A stretch of 64,000 bases of DNA from contig NC_053039.3 of assembly GCF_002575655.3 (NCBI RefSeq), forward strand, positions 378,177,633-378,241,632, in the 5' to 3' direction. The translations under genes were made by a program, and so were the position numbers. The notes under the pieces are model-generated. The model ran no database searches. It saw only the letters and a list, made by a program, of their open reading frames with translations, and was not told where the DNA came from. How positions within the stretch are numbered: position 1 is the stretch's first letter; each line of letters starts with the position of its first letter. The stretch comes from Aegilops tauschii subsp. strangulata. Its lineage: Eukaryota; Streptophyta; Magnoliopsida; Poales; Poaceae. Of this stretch, positions 1 to 11,719 are shown in pieces.

Positions 1-809
1 TGGATGATTTTTCCGTTTACGGAACTTCTTTTGATGATTGCTTAAGCAACCTTGATCGAGTTTTGCAGAGATGTGAGCAAACTAATCTCGTCTTGAATTG
101 AGAGAAGTGCCACTTTATGGTTAATGAAGGTATTGTCTTGGGACGTAAAATTTCTGAACGAGGTATTGAAGTGGATAAAGCTAAGGTTGATGCGATTGAG
201 AGAATGCCATGTCCCAAAGATATCAAAGGTATTCATAGTTTCCTAGGTCATGCTGGTTTCTATAGGAGGTTTATTAATGACTTCTCTAAAATTTCTAGGC
301 CTCTTACAAATCTTTTACAAAAGGATGTTCCATTTGTTTTTGATGATGATTGTGTAGAAGCCTTTGAAGCACTTAAGAAAGCCTTGATTTCTGCACCTAT
401 TGTTCAACCACCTGATTGGAACTTGCCTTTTGAAATTATGTGTGATGCTAGTGATTATGTTGTTGGTGGTGTTCTAGGACAAAGAGTCGATAAGAAATTA
501 TATGTTATTCATTATGCTAGTAAAACTCTAGACAGTGCCCAACGCAATTATGCTACTACTAAAAAAGAATTCTTAGCAGTGGTGTTTGCTTGTGATAAAT
601 TTAGATCTTACATTGTTGATTCTAAACTGACTGTTCACACCGATCATGCTACTATAAAATATCTTATGGAAAAGAAAGATGCTAAACCTAGACTCATTAG
701 GTGGGTTCTTTTGCTACAAGAACTTGATTTACATATCACTGATAGAAAAGGAGCTGAGAACCCCGTAGCTAATAACTTGTCTAGGTTAAAAAATATTCTT
801 GATGACCCA
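1..809 (+). pseudogene. Gypsy pol fragment: end of reverse transcriptase and RNase H (element A)
   Basis: The first codons read DDFSVYG, the end of the RT catalytic box (xDD), so the window opens inside the active site. RT thumb residues follow ([13 protein letters not shown]), then RNase H ([14 protein letters not shown], with [11 protein letters not shown] and [10 protein letters not shown] carrying further active-site residues) and the linker ending NLSRL. A TGA at about 99-101 replaces the position expected to be Trp in the LVLNxEKCHF motif. The frame is open from 117 to the B insertion. RNase H looks otherwise complete. The frame continues at 7902 as integrase. Confidence 0.93.
805..809. 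repeat. Target-site duplication of B, left copy (accca)
   Basis: accca directly precedes TGATACG. The matching copy is at 7897-7901, directly after the LTR end ACATCA. Confidence 0.9.
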
Positions 810-2383
810 TGATACGTCTCCAACATATCTATAATTTATGAAGTATTCATGCCATGTTTACAACAATTTTATATGGTTTTGGTATGATTTGCGTGGAACT
901 AATCCGGACTGACGTTGTTTTCAGCAGAACTACCGTGGTGTTGTTTTTTGTGTAGAAATGAAAGTTCTCCAAATGAGCTGAAACTTTTTGACGATTTTTA
1001 TTGAACAAAACAGACCCCGAAGCTTCGTGGAAGGACCAAAAGGTGAAGGAGTAGGGCACAAGACACCGGGGGGCGCCTGGGCCCTTGTCCGTGCCCCGGT
1101 GGGTTGTGCTCACCTCAAGGCCCATCTTAGCATGAAACCGACGCCCAAAAATCCTATAAATAGAGAAACCATCAAAAATAGCCCTAGATCAGAAGTTCCG
1201 CCGCCACAAGGCTCTGTAGCCACGAGAAACCAATCTAAACCCCGTTCCGGCACCCAGCCGGAGGGGGAGATCATCACCGGTGGCCATCTTCATCATCCCG
1301 GCGGCCACCACGATGAGGAGGGAGTAGTCCACCCTCGAGGCTGAGGGTTTGTACCAGTAGCTATGTGTTTAATCTCTCTCTCTTGTGTTCCTGAGATGTC
1401 ATGATCTTGATGTATCGTGGGCTTTGTTAACATAGTCGAATCATATGGTGTTTTCCCCCCTCTATCTTGTTGTGATGAATTGAGTTTTCCCTTTGAGATT
1501 TCATTGTTATCGGATTGAATACTTTTATGGATTTGAGAACACTTGATATATGTCTTGCAATTGAATACTCGTGGTGACAATGGGGTGTCGTATTGACTCA
1601 CTAGATATATGTTTTGGCACTCAACTCGCGGATTCCCGAGGTGACATTGGGGTAATCTATGCATAAGGGTTGATGCACGTTCTTGTCTTTGTTTCTCCGG
1701 TAGGAATCTTGGGGCGCTCTTTGAAGTTCTTTGTGTTGGATTGAGTATTATGAATATGTTGCTTTGGTGTTATTTTAGTACGAACTCTAGGATAGATCGA
1801 ACGGAAAGAATAGCTTTGTGTTATTTTAGTACGAACTCTTCAATAGATCGAACGGAAAGAATAGCTTTGAGGTGGTTTCGTACCCTACAAACAATTTATT
1901 CTTATTTTCTCCGCTAGATAGGAACTTTGGAGTGATTCTTCATCGCACTTTGAGGGATGGTTATATGATCCAATTATATTAGCATTGTTGAGAGGTTGCA
2001 TTAGCGAAAGTATGTACCCTAGGCCTCATTTTCAAGCACTGCAATACCGTTTTGTCCCTGTATACTATTTGCTACCTTACTATTTTTATTTATTCAGATT
2101 ATAAAAATATATTTCTATCATCAATATTACACTTTTATCACCATCTCTTCGCTGAACTAGTGCACCTATACAATTTGCCATTGTATTGGTTGTGTTGGGG
2201 ACACAAGAGATTTCTTGTATTTGGTAAAGGGTTGTTCGAGAGAGACCATCTTCATCCTACACCTCCCACGGATTGATAAACCTTAGGTCATCCACTTGAG
2301 GGAAAATTGCTACTGTCCTGCAAAACTCTACGCTTGGAGGCCCAACACGAGTCTACAAGAATAAAGTTGCGTAGTAGACATCA
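810..2383 (+). repeat. 5' LTR of element B
   Basis: 1574 bp, TG...CA ends. It is homologous over its whole length to 6313-7896 and to 62494-63963. The two B LTRs differ at many sites (for example cgtatctacgat against catatctataat near the start), so the insertion is not recent. The sequence after it is not a normal primer binding site but begins acccacaac, the same nine bases that follow the 3' LTR. Confidence 0.92.
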
Positions 2384-2403
2384 ACCCACAACTTGTGGAT
2401 GCT

Positions 2404-3024
2404 ATGTTTGATGAAGATGATATTTTCAGTCCCCCAAGTTTTAATGAGAAAATTTATTATTATGAATGCATGCCTCCTATTTATGATGATTATATTGATG
2501 AAAGTGGATTTGGAGAGGCCATGACTTTATTTAATGATGATTCCACTATCTTGGAAGAGGTTTCATTTGACTATGATAACAAAGTTGCTATCTATGATGA
2601 TTATGGTGATGACATGTATGCTAAAATTAAATCACATGGTAGTTATTTTGTTGAATTTGCTCCCACTACTATTCATGAGAATAAATTTGCTTATGTGGAG
2701 AGTAATAAAATTTCCATGCTTATGCATCATGAAAAGAATGCTTTATGTGATAGCTATATTATTGAATTCATTCATGATGCTACTGAAAATTATTATGAGG
2801 GAGGAACTTATGCTTGTAGGAATTGCAATAATATCAAGTTTCCTCTCTATGTGTTGAAAGTTTTGAAGTTATGCTTGTTTTGCCTTCCTATGCTAGTTGA
2901 TTCTTCTTCCCATAAGTTGTTTGCTCACAAAATCCCTATGCATAGGAAGTTGGTTAGGCTTAAATGTGCTTGCCATGTGTTTCATGGTGCTCTTGTTATG
3001 TTTCACTTTTTATCTTTTATGTGA
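2404..3024 (+). CDS. Accessory ORF of element B, unknown function
   Basis: 206 codons from the first ATG; the frame is also open upstream through GTG at 2395 to the LTR junction. The N-terminal half is acidic and rich in Asp and Tyr (DEDDIFSPPSF, MPPIYDDY). The middle has a CRNCNN motif, and the last 50 residues are hydrophobic and Cys-rich, possibly membrane-associated. Similar reading frames occur in the 3' part of Triticeae gypsy elements as I recall, but no function is known to me. It is the only plausible protein left in B. It could be a relic preserved by chance, since the gag-pol part of the element is gone. It ends just before a GCGCTTGTTGGGAGACAAC motif (3070-3088), typical of the 3' non-coding part of such elements. 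Confidence 0.55.
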   Translation: MFDEDDIFSPPSFNEKIYYYECMPPIYDDYIDESGFGEAMTLFNDDSTILEEVSFDYDNKVAIYDDYGDDMYAKIKSHGSYFVEFAPTTIHENKFAYVESNKISMLMHHEKNALCDSYIIEFIHDATENYYEGGTYACRNCNNIKFPLYVLKVLKLCLFCLPMLVDSSSHKLFAHKIPMHRKLVRLKCACHVFHGALVMFHFLSFM

Positions 3025-3154
3025 GCATCATTCAAATCATCATGCCCAACTAAAAGGCATTAAAGAAAAGCGCTTGTTGGGAGACAACCCGACATTTACC
3101 CCTACTGTTTTTATGTGTTCACATGATTATGCTACTGTAGTAATCATGTTTTAT

Positions 3155-4620
3155 TGCTTTTGTTTCAATAAAGTGCCAAGTAAAGCCTTTGGGATAGTGT
3201 GGATGATGGTTGACTTGATTCCGTGCGAAAACAGAAACTTTTGCGCTTAGTCTAGGAAATTTCAAAATTCACTGGAATGTGCTTTTGATATGAATTTTTT
3301 ACATATGATAGATATACAAATTCCCTAAGTTGTCCTAATTTTTTAGAATTTTTGGAGTAGCAGAAGTATGGTTGGAGTACAGATTACTACAGACTGTTCT
3401 GTTTCTGACAGATTCTGTTTTCAATGCATAGTTTGCTTGTTTTCTAGTTTCTCTGGCTTATATTGTCAATATAAATTGTGAAAATGATATGCTACAATAG
3501 GCATTGTGTGGAAAAAATTATGAATCTTGTCTTTGGCAGTACCAAAGTGAAATGGTTTGCTCTTAATTATACTAACCTATCTCACGAAGTTCCGTTAAGT
3601 TTTGTGTGATTGAAATTTTCAAGTTTTGGGTGAGATGTCGTTATGAGGAGAATATGGAGTGACAAGACCCTAAGCTTGGGGATTACCAAGGCACCCCAAG
3701 ATAATATTCAAGGAAGATCCAAGCAACTAAGCTTGGGGATGCCCCGGAAGGCATCCCCTCTTTCATCTCCAACATTATCGGTAACCTCAATTGGAGCTAT
3801 ATTTTCATTCGTCACATGATATGAGTTTTACTTGGAGCGTCAATTTATTTTGTTAGGATTTGCTTGCTGTCATTTAGAATAATATTTTGCATCTTTATTT
3901 TCAATAAAAATGGCAAGTATAGCCTTTGTCATGCTTATTTTGCAAGTCTATATGTGGCTGTTCAAAAGCAGAAAGTTTATCGATGTTGCAAAAATTCGCC
4001 AGAAATGTGAGAGTGTGATAAAATGTTGAATATTTTTGCAAAATAAGATCTGATAAATTTTCTACAGTGTGTTAAATTTTCAGAATTTTTTAAGTTGAAT
4101 AAGTATGGATACTCTTGCATTCTTTACAGACTGTACTGTTTTGGCAGATTGCTGTTATGTTTGCATTGTTTGCATATGTTTGCTTGTTTTAATGATTCTA
4201 TTTGAGGATAGGACTATTAAATATGCAGAGGCATTTAGTATGCAATGTTGAATAATAATTTTGTCATTTGCTACAGTAGATAATGATGAGGTTTTTGCAT
4301 TGGTTTATACTAACTTATCTCACGAGTTCTTGTTGAGTTCTGTGTGGATGAAGTTTATGAGATTTTGGAAAACTGTGAGATGAGAGGAATTAAGGAGACA
4401 CAAAAGCTCAAGCTTGGAGATTCCCAAGGAACCCCAAGTTAATATTCCAAGAAGTCTCAAGCATCTAAGCTTGGGGATGCCCCGGTAGGCACCCCACCTT
4501 TCTTCTTCAACAATTATCGGTTAGTATCGGTTCAGACTAAGTTTTTGCTTCTTCACATGATGTGTGCTATCCTTGGAATGCCATTTTATTTAGTTTTTCT
4601 TGATGTTTTAATTAAATACT
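3155..4620 (+). repeat. Diverged tandem duplication (about 730 bp x 2) in the B internal region
   Basis: Two copies, roughly 3155-3885 and 3886-4620, share the same order of landmarks: a TTTCAATAAA start, AGCCTTTG, CAGAAA, a run ending CTCACGA, a CAAGCTTGG(G/A)GAT box and the box TAAGCTTGGGGATGCCCCGG at about 3728 and 4467. The copies have diverged by many substitutions and small indels, so the duplication is older than, or as old as, the insertion. Boundaries are approximate. No coding potential is seen. Confidence 0.7.
3735..3758 (+). other. Potential RNA hairpin next to a PPT-like box (first copy)
   Basis: GGGGATGCC and GGCATCCCC form a 9-bp perfect inverted repeat around a short CCGGAA loop. 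The 5' arm belongs to the box TAAGCTTGGGGATGC, which is also the polypurine-tract region directly before the 3' LTR. In the second copy (about 4472-4495) one arm has lost a base. Confidence 0.6.
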
Positions 4621-6312
4621 TAGAACTGAATTTTTTAAATAAAATAGAGTCCTCAAATAGTTGCCAGAGAGACTAGGTAAGCGGCACTCACATCCCGTCA
4701 ACGAAGCTCTTTTCTATGGAATTGCTCTAGTGCTTCACTTATATTTTTTTGAGCACGGGGTGCTTTAGTATTTTTGAAGAAATTCTCTCCTGCTTCACTT
4801 AAATTAATTTGAGAGAAAGAAATATTATGCCCATGATCTTCACTTATATTTGTTTGAGCTTATCAAAAGCAACACATGGAAATTAGTTCCAAAGTGATAG
4901 GTATCCAAGAAGGATATAATAATAACTTCATGAAGATCATTGGACAAAATAAACTTGATTCCTTGTAATAGTTTTGAGATATGATGATGTGATATGTGAG
5001 TCATGTTGATGACTAATTATGCTTTAGTAAGAATATTAGTGTTAAGGTTTGTGATTCCCTATGCAAGCACGAAAGTCAATAGTCATGCAATTAAATTACA
5101 TCCTACTTGTGGTGCATTATTCGGTGTTATTTATGCTTAATGCTCGCTTATGAGATTATTCGTTTCTAGGTTGGTCGCTTCCCAGTCTTTTGCTAGCCTT
5201 CAGTTTGCACTAAGTATGTTCTCTACTTGTGCATCCAAATCCTTTAAACTAGTTTTGCCACATGAGTCCACTATACCTACCTATACGCGGTATTCTTTTG
5301 TCGTTCTAAGCAAACTTGTATGTGCCATCTCTAATTTTCAAAATAAATTTCTCTTTTGTGTGCTGATATTGCTTGCGAGGCGGTGAGGGGTGGCCGGTAT
5401 TTTCAATGCCAGATGTGTTATTCTCACGATGAGTGTTTATTCACTTGTCATTGCACGAGAGTAAGGAAAAGGTATTAAGGATGCCCAGTCCCGAAATGAA
5501 AAATAAATTTACTTTATGTTGTCAAATAATAAATTCCTTGGAAAGTGTTGGTATGGAGGGCACCCGTGGATACGGTTAGCCATGGAAAGTGAAAGTATGG
5601 TGGAAATGGAATAAACTTTATTTTCTGTTTGGGAACCGCCTATGATATATCTAGCATGGAAAGTGTGCAAAACTCTAAGTCGTTTTCATTGGTGGGAAAA
5701 GTATACCTCCCAAAATGTTTTTATCTCTAAGTTTTTTGATTTGAGCTCTAGCACCTCTACAAATCCCTACTTTCCTCTGCAAAGGGCCTTTCTTTTACTT
5801 TATGCAATTTTTATTTTTAATTTGAGTCTCCATCTTCTCTTATAATGCACCAACTAGGGGGCACTATGATCGTACTTGAGCATTGGGTGTAGCTAATATG
5901 CGAGTGTGTTTCATGAATGGATCAATGATTGAGCATGATGGGCTAGGGATAACTTATTTTAGCGTTGATATTTTGAAAGACATTGTTGCTTGTTGGTATG
6001 CTTAAGTATTGAAATCTTCATGTCAAAACTAGACTATTGCTTCGAACCAGATAAAAGTCCAAATGTCCATACTACAAAAGAAAAAATATGTGATGAATAT
6101 GATGGATAGCTTTCCACAACAAATATTCCATTTTCAATTGCTAATTTATCATGATAAGTTTTATGAGAAAGTGTTGTTGTTATGATGCTAGGAAAAGTGA
6201 TTGAAATTATCATTGATCAAACTTAAGCACTTTGCTAGCATTCACACTTCATAAATTATTTCTTTTATGGTTTACCTACTCGAGGACGAGTAGGAATTAA
6301 GCTTGGGGATGC
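4621..6312 (+). other. 3' non-coding region and polypurine tract of element B
   Basis: No gene is seen. The region is AT-rich, contains a block similar to the 3' regions of elements A and E (CTTGTGCATCCAAA and CCACATGAGTCCACTATACC near 5228-5275) and ends with a purine-rich TAAGCTTGGGGATGC at 6298-6312, directly before the 3' LTR. That box is the likely plus-strand primer. Short open frames here (5150-5386, 5642-5845) have no recognisable content. Confidence 0.75.
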
Positions 6313-7896
6313 TGATACGTCTCCAACGTATCTACGATTTATGAAGTATTCATCCCATGTTTACAACAGTTTTATATGGTTTTGGTATGATTTGCATGGA
6401 ACTAACCCGGACTGACGCTGTTTTCAGTAGAACTACCGTGGTGTTGTTTTTTGTGCGGAAATGAAAGTTCTCCAAATGAGCTGAAACTTTTTGACGATTT
6501 TTTTGGAACAAAAGAGACCCCCGAAGCTTCGTGGAAGGACCAAAAGGTGAAGGAGTAGGGCACAAGACACCGGGGCACGCCTGGGCCCTTGTCCTTGCCC
6601 CAGTGGGTTGTGCTCACCTCGAGGCCCATCTTACCGTGAAACCGACGCCCAAAAATCCTATAAAAAGATAAACCATCATAAATAGCCCTAGATCAAAAGT
6701 TCCGCCGCCGCAAGGCTCTGTAGCCACGAGAAACCAATCTAGACCATGTTCCGGCACCCTGCCGGAGGGGGAGATCATCACCGGTGGCCATCTTCATCAT
6801 CCCGGCGGCCACCACGATGAGGAGGGAGTAGTCCACCCTCGGGGCTGAGGGTTTGTACTAGTAGCTATGTGTTTAATCTCTCTCTCTCTCTCTCTCGTGT
6901 TCTTGAGATGTCACGATCTTGATGTATCGCGGGCTTTGTTAATATAGTCGGATCATATGGTGTTTTCCCCTCTCTATCTTGTTGTGATGAATTGACTTTT
7001 CCCTTCGAGATTTCGTTGTTATCGGATTGAATACTTTTATGGATTTGAGAACACTTGATATATGTCTTGCAATTGAATACTCGTGGTGACAATGGGGTAT
7101 TGTATTGATTCACTTGATATATGTTTTGGCACTCAACTCGCGGATTCCCGAGGTGACATTAGGGTAATCTATGCATAGGGGTTGATGCACCTTCTTGTCT
7201 TTGTTTCTCCAGTAGGAATCTTGGGGCACTCTTTGAAGTTCTTTGTGTTGGATTGAGTATTATGAATATGGTGCTTTGGTGTTATTTTAGTATGAACTCT
7301 AGGATAGATCGAACGGAAAGAATAGCTGTGTGTTATTTTAGTACTCACTCTTGAATAGATCGAACGGAAAGAATAGCTTTGAGGTGGTTTCGTAATCTAC
7401 AAACAATTTATTCTTATGTTCTCCGCTAGATAGGATTTTTGAAGTGATTCTTCATCGCACTTTGAGGGATGGTTACATGATCCAATTATATTAGCATTGT
7501 TGAGAGGTTGCATTAGCGAAAGTACAGACCCTAGGCCTCATTTTCAAGCATTGCAATACCGTTTTTGTGCCCGTTTACTATTTGCTACCTTGCTGTTTTT
7601 ATTTATTCAGATTATAAAAATATATTTCTACCATCAATATTACACTTTTATCACCATCTCTTCGCTAAACTAGTGCACCTATACAATTTGCCATTATATT
7701 GGGTGTGTTGGGGATACAAGAGATTTCTTGTATTTGGTTGCAGGGTTGTTCGAGAGAGGCCATCTTCATCCTACACCTCCCACGATTGATAAACCTTAGG
7801 TCATCCACTTGAGGGAAAATTTCTACTGTCCTACAAAACTCTGCACTCAGAGGCCCAACACAAGTCTACAAGAATAAAGTTGCGTAGTAGACATCA
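6313..7896 (+). repeat. 3' LTR of element B
   Basis: 1584 bp, TGATACGTCTCC...ACATCA. It matches the 5' LTR along its full length and contains a CT microsatellite near 6878-6897 that is longer than in the 5' copy. It is followed by TSD accca (7897-7901) and then A's pol frame. Confidence 0.92.
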
Positions 7897-7901
7897 ACCC
7901 A

Positions 7902-9281
7902 CAACCTATTAATGATAGTTTTCCCGATGAACAATTAGCTGCAATAAATTTTTCTCATAACACTCCTTGGTATGCTGACTATGCCAATTATATTGTTGCT
8001 AAGTATATACCACCTAGCTTCACATACCAACAAAAGAAAAATTTATTCTATTATTTAAGACATTACTTTTGGGATGACCCACATCTTTATAAAGAACTTA
8101 GACGTTTTGTACCTGAGCATCAACGGGGACAAATCCTACGTAAATGTCACTCCGAAGCTTATGGATGACATTGTGCGGGAGATAGAACTGCTCACAAGGT
8201 ATTGCAATCTAGTTTTTATTGGCCTACTCTCTTCAAGGATGCCCGTAAGTTTGTTTTATCTTGTGATGAATGTCGAAAAATTGGAAATATTGGTAAGCGT
8301 CAAGAAATGCCTATGAATTATTCACTTGTTGTTGAACCATTTGATGTTTGGGGATTTGATTACATGGGACCTTTTCCTTCCTCTAATGGGTATACTCATA
8401 TTTTGTTTGCTATTGATTATGTTATTAAGTGCGTAGAAGCTATTCCAACTAGTAGTACTGATCACAACACCTCTATTAAAATGCTCAAGGAAGTTATTTT
8501 CCCAAGGTTTGGAGTCCCTAGATACTTAATTATTCATGGTGGTTCACACTTTATTCATGGTGCTTTCCGCAAAATGCTTACTAAATATGATATTAACCAT
8601 AGAATTGCATCACCCTATCATCCTCAGTCTAGTGGTCAAGTTGAACTTAGAAATTGAGAAATAAAGTTAATATTACAAAAAACTGTCTATAGGTCTCGAA
8701 AGAATTGGTCTAAGAAATTAGATTATGCACTTTGGGCTTATAGAACAACATATAAAAATCCTATGGGTATGTCTCCATATAAAATGGTTTATGGAAAAGC
8801 TTGTCATTTGCCTCTTGAGATAGAACATAAAGCATATTGGGCAATTAAAGAACTCAACTATGATTTCAAACTTGCCGGTGAAAAGAAGTTATTTGATATT
8901 AGCTCACTAGATGAATGGAGAACCCAAGCTTATGAAAATGCCAATTTATTTAAAGAAAAAGTTAAAAGATGGCATGATAAAAGAATCCAAAAGCGTGAGT
9001 TCATGGTTGGAGAATATGTTCTTTTGTACAACTCTCGTTTCAGATTCTTTGCAGGAAAACTCCTCTCCAAATGGGAATGACCCTATGTTATCGAGGAGGT
9101 TTATCGATCTGGAGCCATCAAAATAAATAATGCCGAAGGTACTAACCCGAAGGTTGCTAATGGGCAATGAATAAAACATTATATCTCAGGTACACCCATT
9201 AATGTTGAAAGCAATATTATCCAAACTATGACATCGGAAGAACACATAAAAGAAACCTTCCGGAACACTCCAGAATCGTGA
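7902..9281 (+). pseudogene. Gypsy integrase (element A), continuation of pol after B
   Basis: One frame runs from the B insertion to 9279-9281 with extra stops at 8166, 8655, 9078 and 9168. The zinc-binding part (WYADYANYIV, RKCHSEAYG, CDEC) has lost the glycine and one His around HC. The catalytic core starts at GFDYMGPFPSS. The second Asp, expected in the xDGGSHF motif, is His here (IIHGGSHF). The last core residue Glu is present in SGQVEL. The C-terminal region has NPMGMSPYKMVYGKACHLP and FFAGKLLSKWE. Catalysis would be lost even if the stops were read through. The N-terminal end is in frame with RNase H at 1-809. Confidence 0.93.
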
Positions 9282-9616
9282 AAAAGAGGAGGTACGTGAT
9301 ACAGTAAGTAAACGGACTTCGAAAAATCAGCAAAAATATTTTCTGTCTGTTTTGGAATGTAGAAAAAAATAGGAAAATAAGAAACAACCAGGAAGGCATC
9401 CCTGGTGGGCACAAGACACCAGGGCACGCCTGGCAAGCTAGGCGCGCCCAGGTTGGTTGTGCCCACCTCGGGTACTTTCCGGACTCCGTGTTTCTTGCTT
9501 TTGCTTGTTTCCCAAGATAAAAATCTTTATATACCCCCCGAACCTATTGACCACCGTATCACGGAGAAATATTATGTTTTCTTTTACTTGTTGTTTTCTG
9601 ACAGATCTAGTTCACC
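9282..9616 (+). other. Spacer between pol and the extra ORF of element A
   Basis: Non-coding. It has a GC-rich block near 9400-9470 with imperfect inverted words (GGCACAAGACACC, GGTTGTGCCCACC), then CTTTATATACCCCCC at about 9528-9542, which resembles a TATA box about 80 bp before the ATG at 9617. This fits a subgenomic promoter or a splice-acceptor region for the extra ORF, but that is inference. Confidence 0.5.
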
Positions 9617-10270
9617 ATGGCCGCTTTGAGCTCCTCCAAGGACAAGTTCTTCGAGAACGTCATCAACCCATATTTGCGGGAGGTGATGCAGCACCCTCAA
9701 GCTATCCAGATGCGTGAGGGGGTGCTCCACATCCGCGATGTGCAAGGCCCCAAGGGGACGGGATCCGTGGAGGCTAGGCTTGAAGCTATTGAGCAGGAAG
9801 TCTTCCGGTGCAAGGGGATGGTGGAGCGTGGACTCAATGCCAATCACCTCATGATCACGGAGTACACCCATGATCTCAAGGTGGATGGCAAGTCAATGAA
9901 GGACATCGTTTTCACCTTCAACAAGAAAATCAACTTCCTCCAAAGCCATATCTATGATCTCCAAAACCAAGTCTTTGAATATGAGGCGAGGTTTAAAGGT
10001 ATGAGTTGGGCTACAGTTGCAGGACCCGTGAGACTCACTCCTCCTCTTAGGATGGTGAGCCCTTGCCATGGAAACCCGAGGATTAGATTGCTACTACTTC
10101 ATCACCACCACCTCCTTCTTCATCACGAAAGGAAAATTGAGTATCGGGTATGGGCCCTCCCCTTGGCTTGTGCCAAGCTTGGGGGAGGTGCCCCGGTATC
10201 GTATCACCTCCATTATCTTTTACCTTTACTTATCTTAGTTCGATCCATAGTTATCTTTTGCTTTAGATGA
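9617..10270 (+). CDS. Extra ORF after pol (element A), coiled-coil-like
   Basis: 217 codons starting MAALSSSKDKFFENVINPY, with the ATG in good plant context (caccATGG). The first 130 residues are mainly charged and helical, with heptad-like stretches (VEARLEAIEQEVFRCKGMVE, then FTFNKKINFLQSHIYDLQNQ), suggesting a coiled coil. The C-terminal 70 residues are low-complexity, His- and Leu-rich, and probably read through a frameshift. Position in the env place of a gypsy element is known for several Triticeae families. There is no signal peptide at the start and no convincing membrane segment in the first part. Function unknown. Confidence 0.6.
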   Translation: MAALSSSKDKFFENVINPYLREVMQHPQAIQMREGVLHIRDVQGPKGTGSVEARLEAIEQEVFRCKGMVERGLNANHLMITEYTHDLKVDGKSMKDIVFTFNKKINFLQSHIYDLQNQVFEYEARFKGMSWATVAGPVRLTPPLRMVSPCHGNPRIRLLLLHHHHLLLHHERKIEYRVWALPLACAKLGGGAPVSYHLHYLLPLLILVRSIVIFCFR

Positions 10271-11719
10271 ATAAAAGTTTAGTTCGATCCTTTCTTTTCG
10301 AGTGTTTGCTTAGTGATCTATCTTTGTAATCGTGTGCGAGATATATAATAAAGTTTAGTTTGAGTTTTGTTTTCTTTACTCTCATGTTTAATAAAAAGAA
10401 AGGAAATAAATGAAAAAGATCACATGCTAATCTTATGGTAAGTAATGATATCACATAAGGAAGAGTATAAGTAGGAAATTTTATTGGAGATTGACAAACA
10501 TAGCATTGGTCAATGATGCAATTCATGAAAGAATTAATAAGGGAAGAGAAGATTCACATGCAAATACACTATCTTGGACATCTTTTGTGATTGTGAGCCG
10601 CCATCAAAATATTATATGCCAAAATTGTTGACGTTGGACAAGGAAGACAGCGTAACGATTTATGTTTGTTCATATTCAGATAGAAGTTGTATTGTCATAC
10701 ATCCTTTAACATGTGGTGCTTTCCCCCCATCTTTGCTAGCCAAATATTCCGCACTAAGTAGAGATACTACTTGTGCATCCAAAAACCCTTAAACTCATAT
10801 CTTGTCTTGAGAGTCCACCATACCTACCAATGGATTGAGTAAGATCCTTCAAGTAAGTTGTCATCGGTGCAAAAAGGCAATAAAAATTGCTTCTAAAAGT
10901 GTTGGATCATTTAGTCTAAGAGAAAAATGAGCGTTGTACGAACTTGTGATGGCAAAGAATAAAAGCGACAGACTACAAGGTTGCTATCTTAAGGGGCAAT
11001 ATAACGTGACATTCTTTTGCACTAAGAGATTGAGCATACAGATAAAAAGCGCATGTCAACCTCTGCTTCCCTTTGCGAAGGGCCTACCTTTTACTTTTCT
11101 GTATTTATTTTTATGCAAGAGTCAAAGTTTTTCTCTCTATTCCTTTTTATTTTCTCTTTTGGCAAGCACCATGTGGTGAGGAAAGATCTAGGCACATATA
11201 TCCAGTTGGTATGGGTAGCATGAGTTATTATTGTTGACATCACCCTTGAGGTGAGTATGTTGGGAGGCGAAACTATAAGCCCCTATCTTTCTATGTGTCC
11301 GATTGAAACTTTGTGCTCATGTGTATGCGATGAGTGTTAGCAATCATAGAAGACTATATATGGTTGAGTATATGGACTTGCCAAAAGGCTCCGATACGTG
11401 ACCCTTCCTGAAAAGATGATGAATTGTAGTTGCAAAGTTGACTGAGAACATAGTTTGTTGGTTTTCAATAGAGTTTATGCTTTATACTCCAATGTTGTGA
11501 TGAATTGCCACTTGTTCATGAGAAGACTATGATAGAAGTTATATGATAAAAGCTCTACGATAAAGTTTCATATTAAAGTTTGTTGCTGTTATAATAATAT
11601 ACATGGTGCTTCTATGTCCGTATTTTGTTTTTATAGACACCTCTCTCTCTAAGCATGTGGACATGTTTTTCGATTTCGGTTTTAGCTTGAGGACAAGTGA
11701 GGTCTGAGCTTGGGGGAGT
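10271..11719 (+). other. 3' non-coding region and PPT of element A
   Basis: No gene is seen. A conserved TTGCTAGCCAAATATTCCG block and CATCCAAAAACCCTTAAAC lie near 10735-10795. The polypurine tract GAGCTTGGGGGAGT ends at 11719, directly before the LTR. Bases about 10386-11275 recur in inverted orientation at 62493-61778 and 58149-57964 (element G). Confidence 0.75.

Larger units (their letters stand above)
810..7896 (+). mobile_element. Element B: large non-autonomous gypsy-like LTR element inside A's pol
   Basis: Two direct LTRs (810-2383 and 6313-7896) start TGATACGTCTCC and end ACATCA. The TSD accca lies at 805-809 and 7897-7901. Removing B and one TSD copy restores a continuous pol frame between A's RNase H and integrase, which fixes both ends. 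The internal region (2384-6312) has no gag, protease, RT or integrase. It carries one accessory ORF and a long 3' non-coding region with a diverged tandem duplication. No primer binding site follows the 5' LTR, whereas a related LTR at the right edge of the window (element K) has one. Confidence 0.92.

Noticed and set aside
810..2383. 5' LTR of B as an independent solo LTR (accca on both sides)
   Set aside because: The pol frame of A resumes exactly after the 3' LTR at 7897, so B is a two-LTR insertion. The second accca is discussed as a repair footprint.
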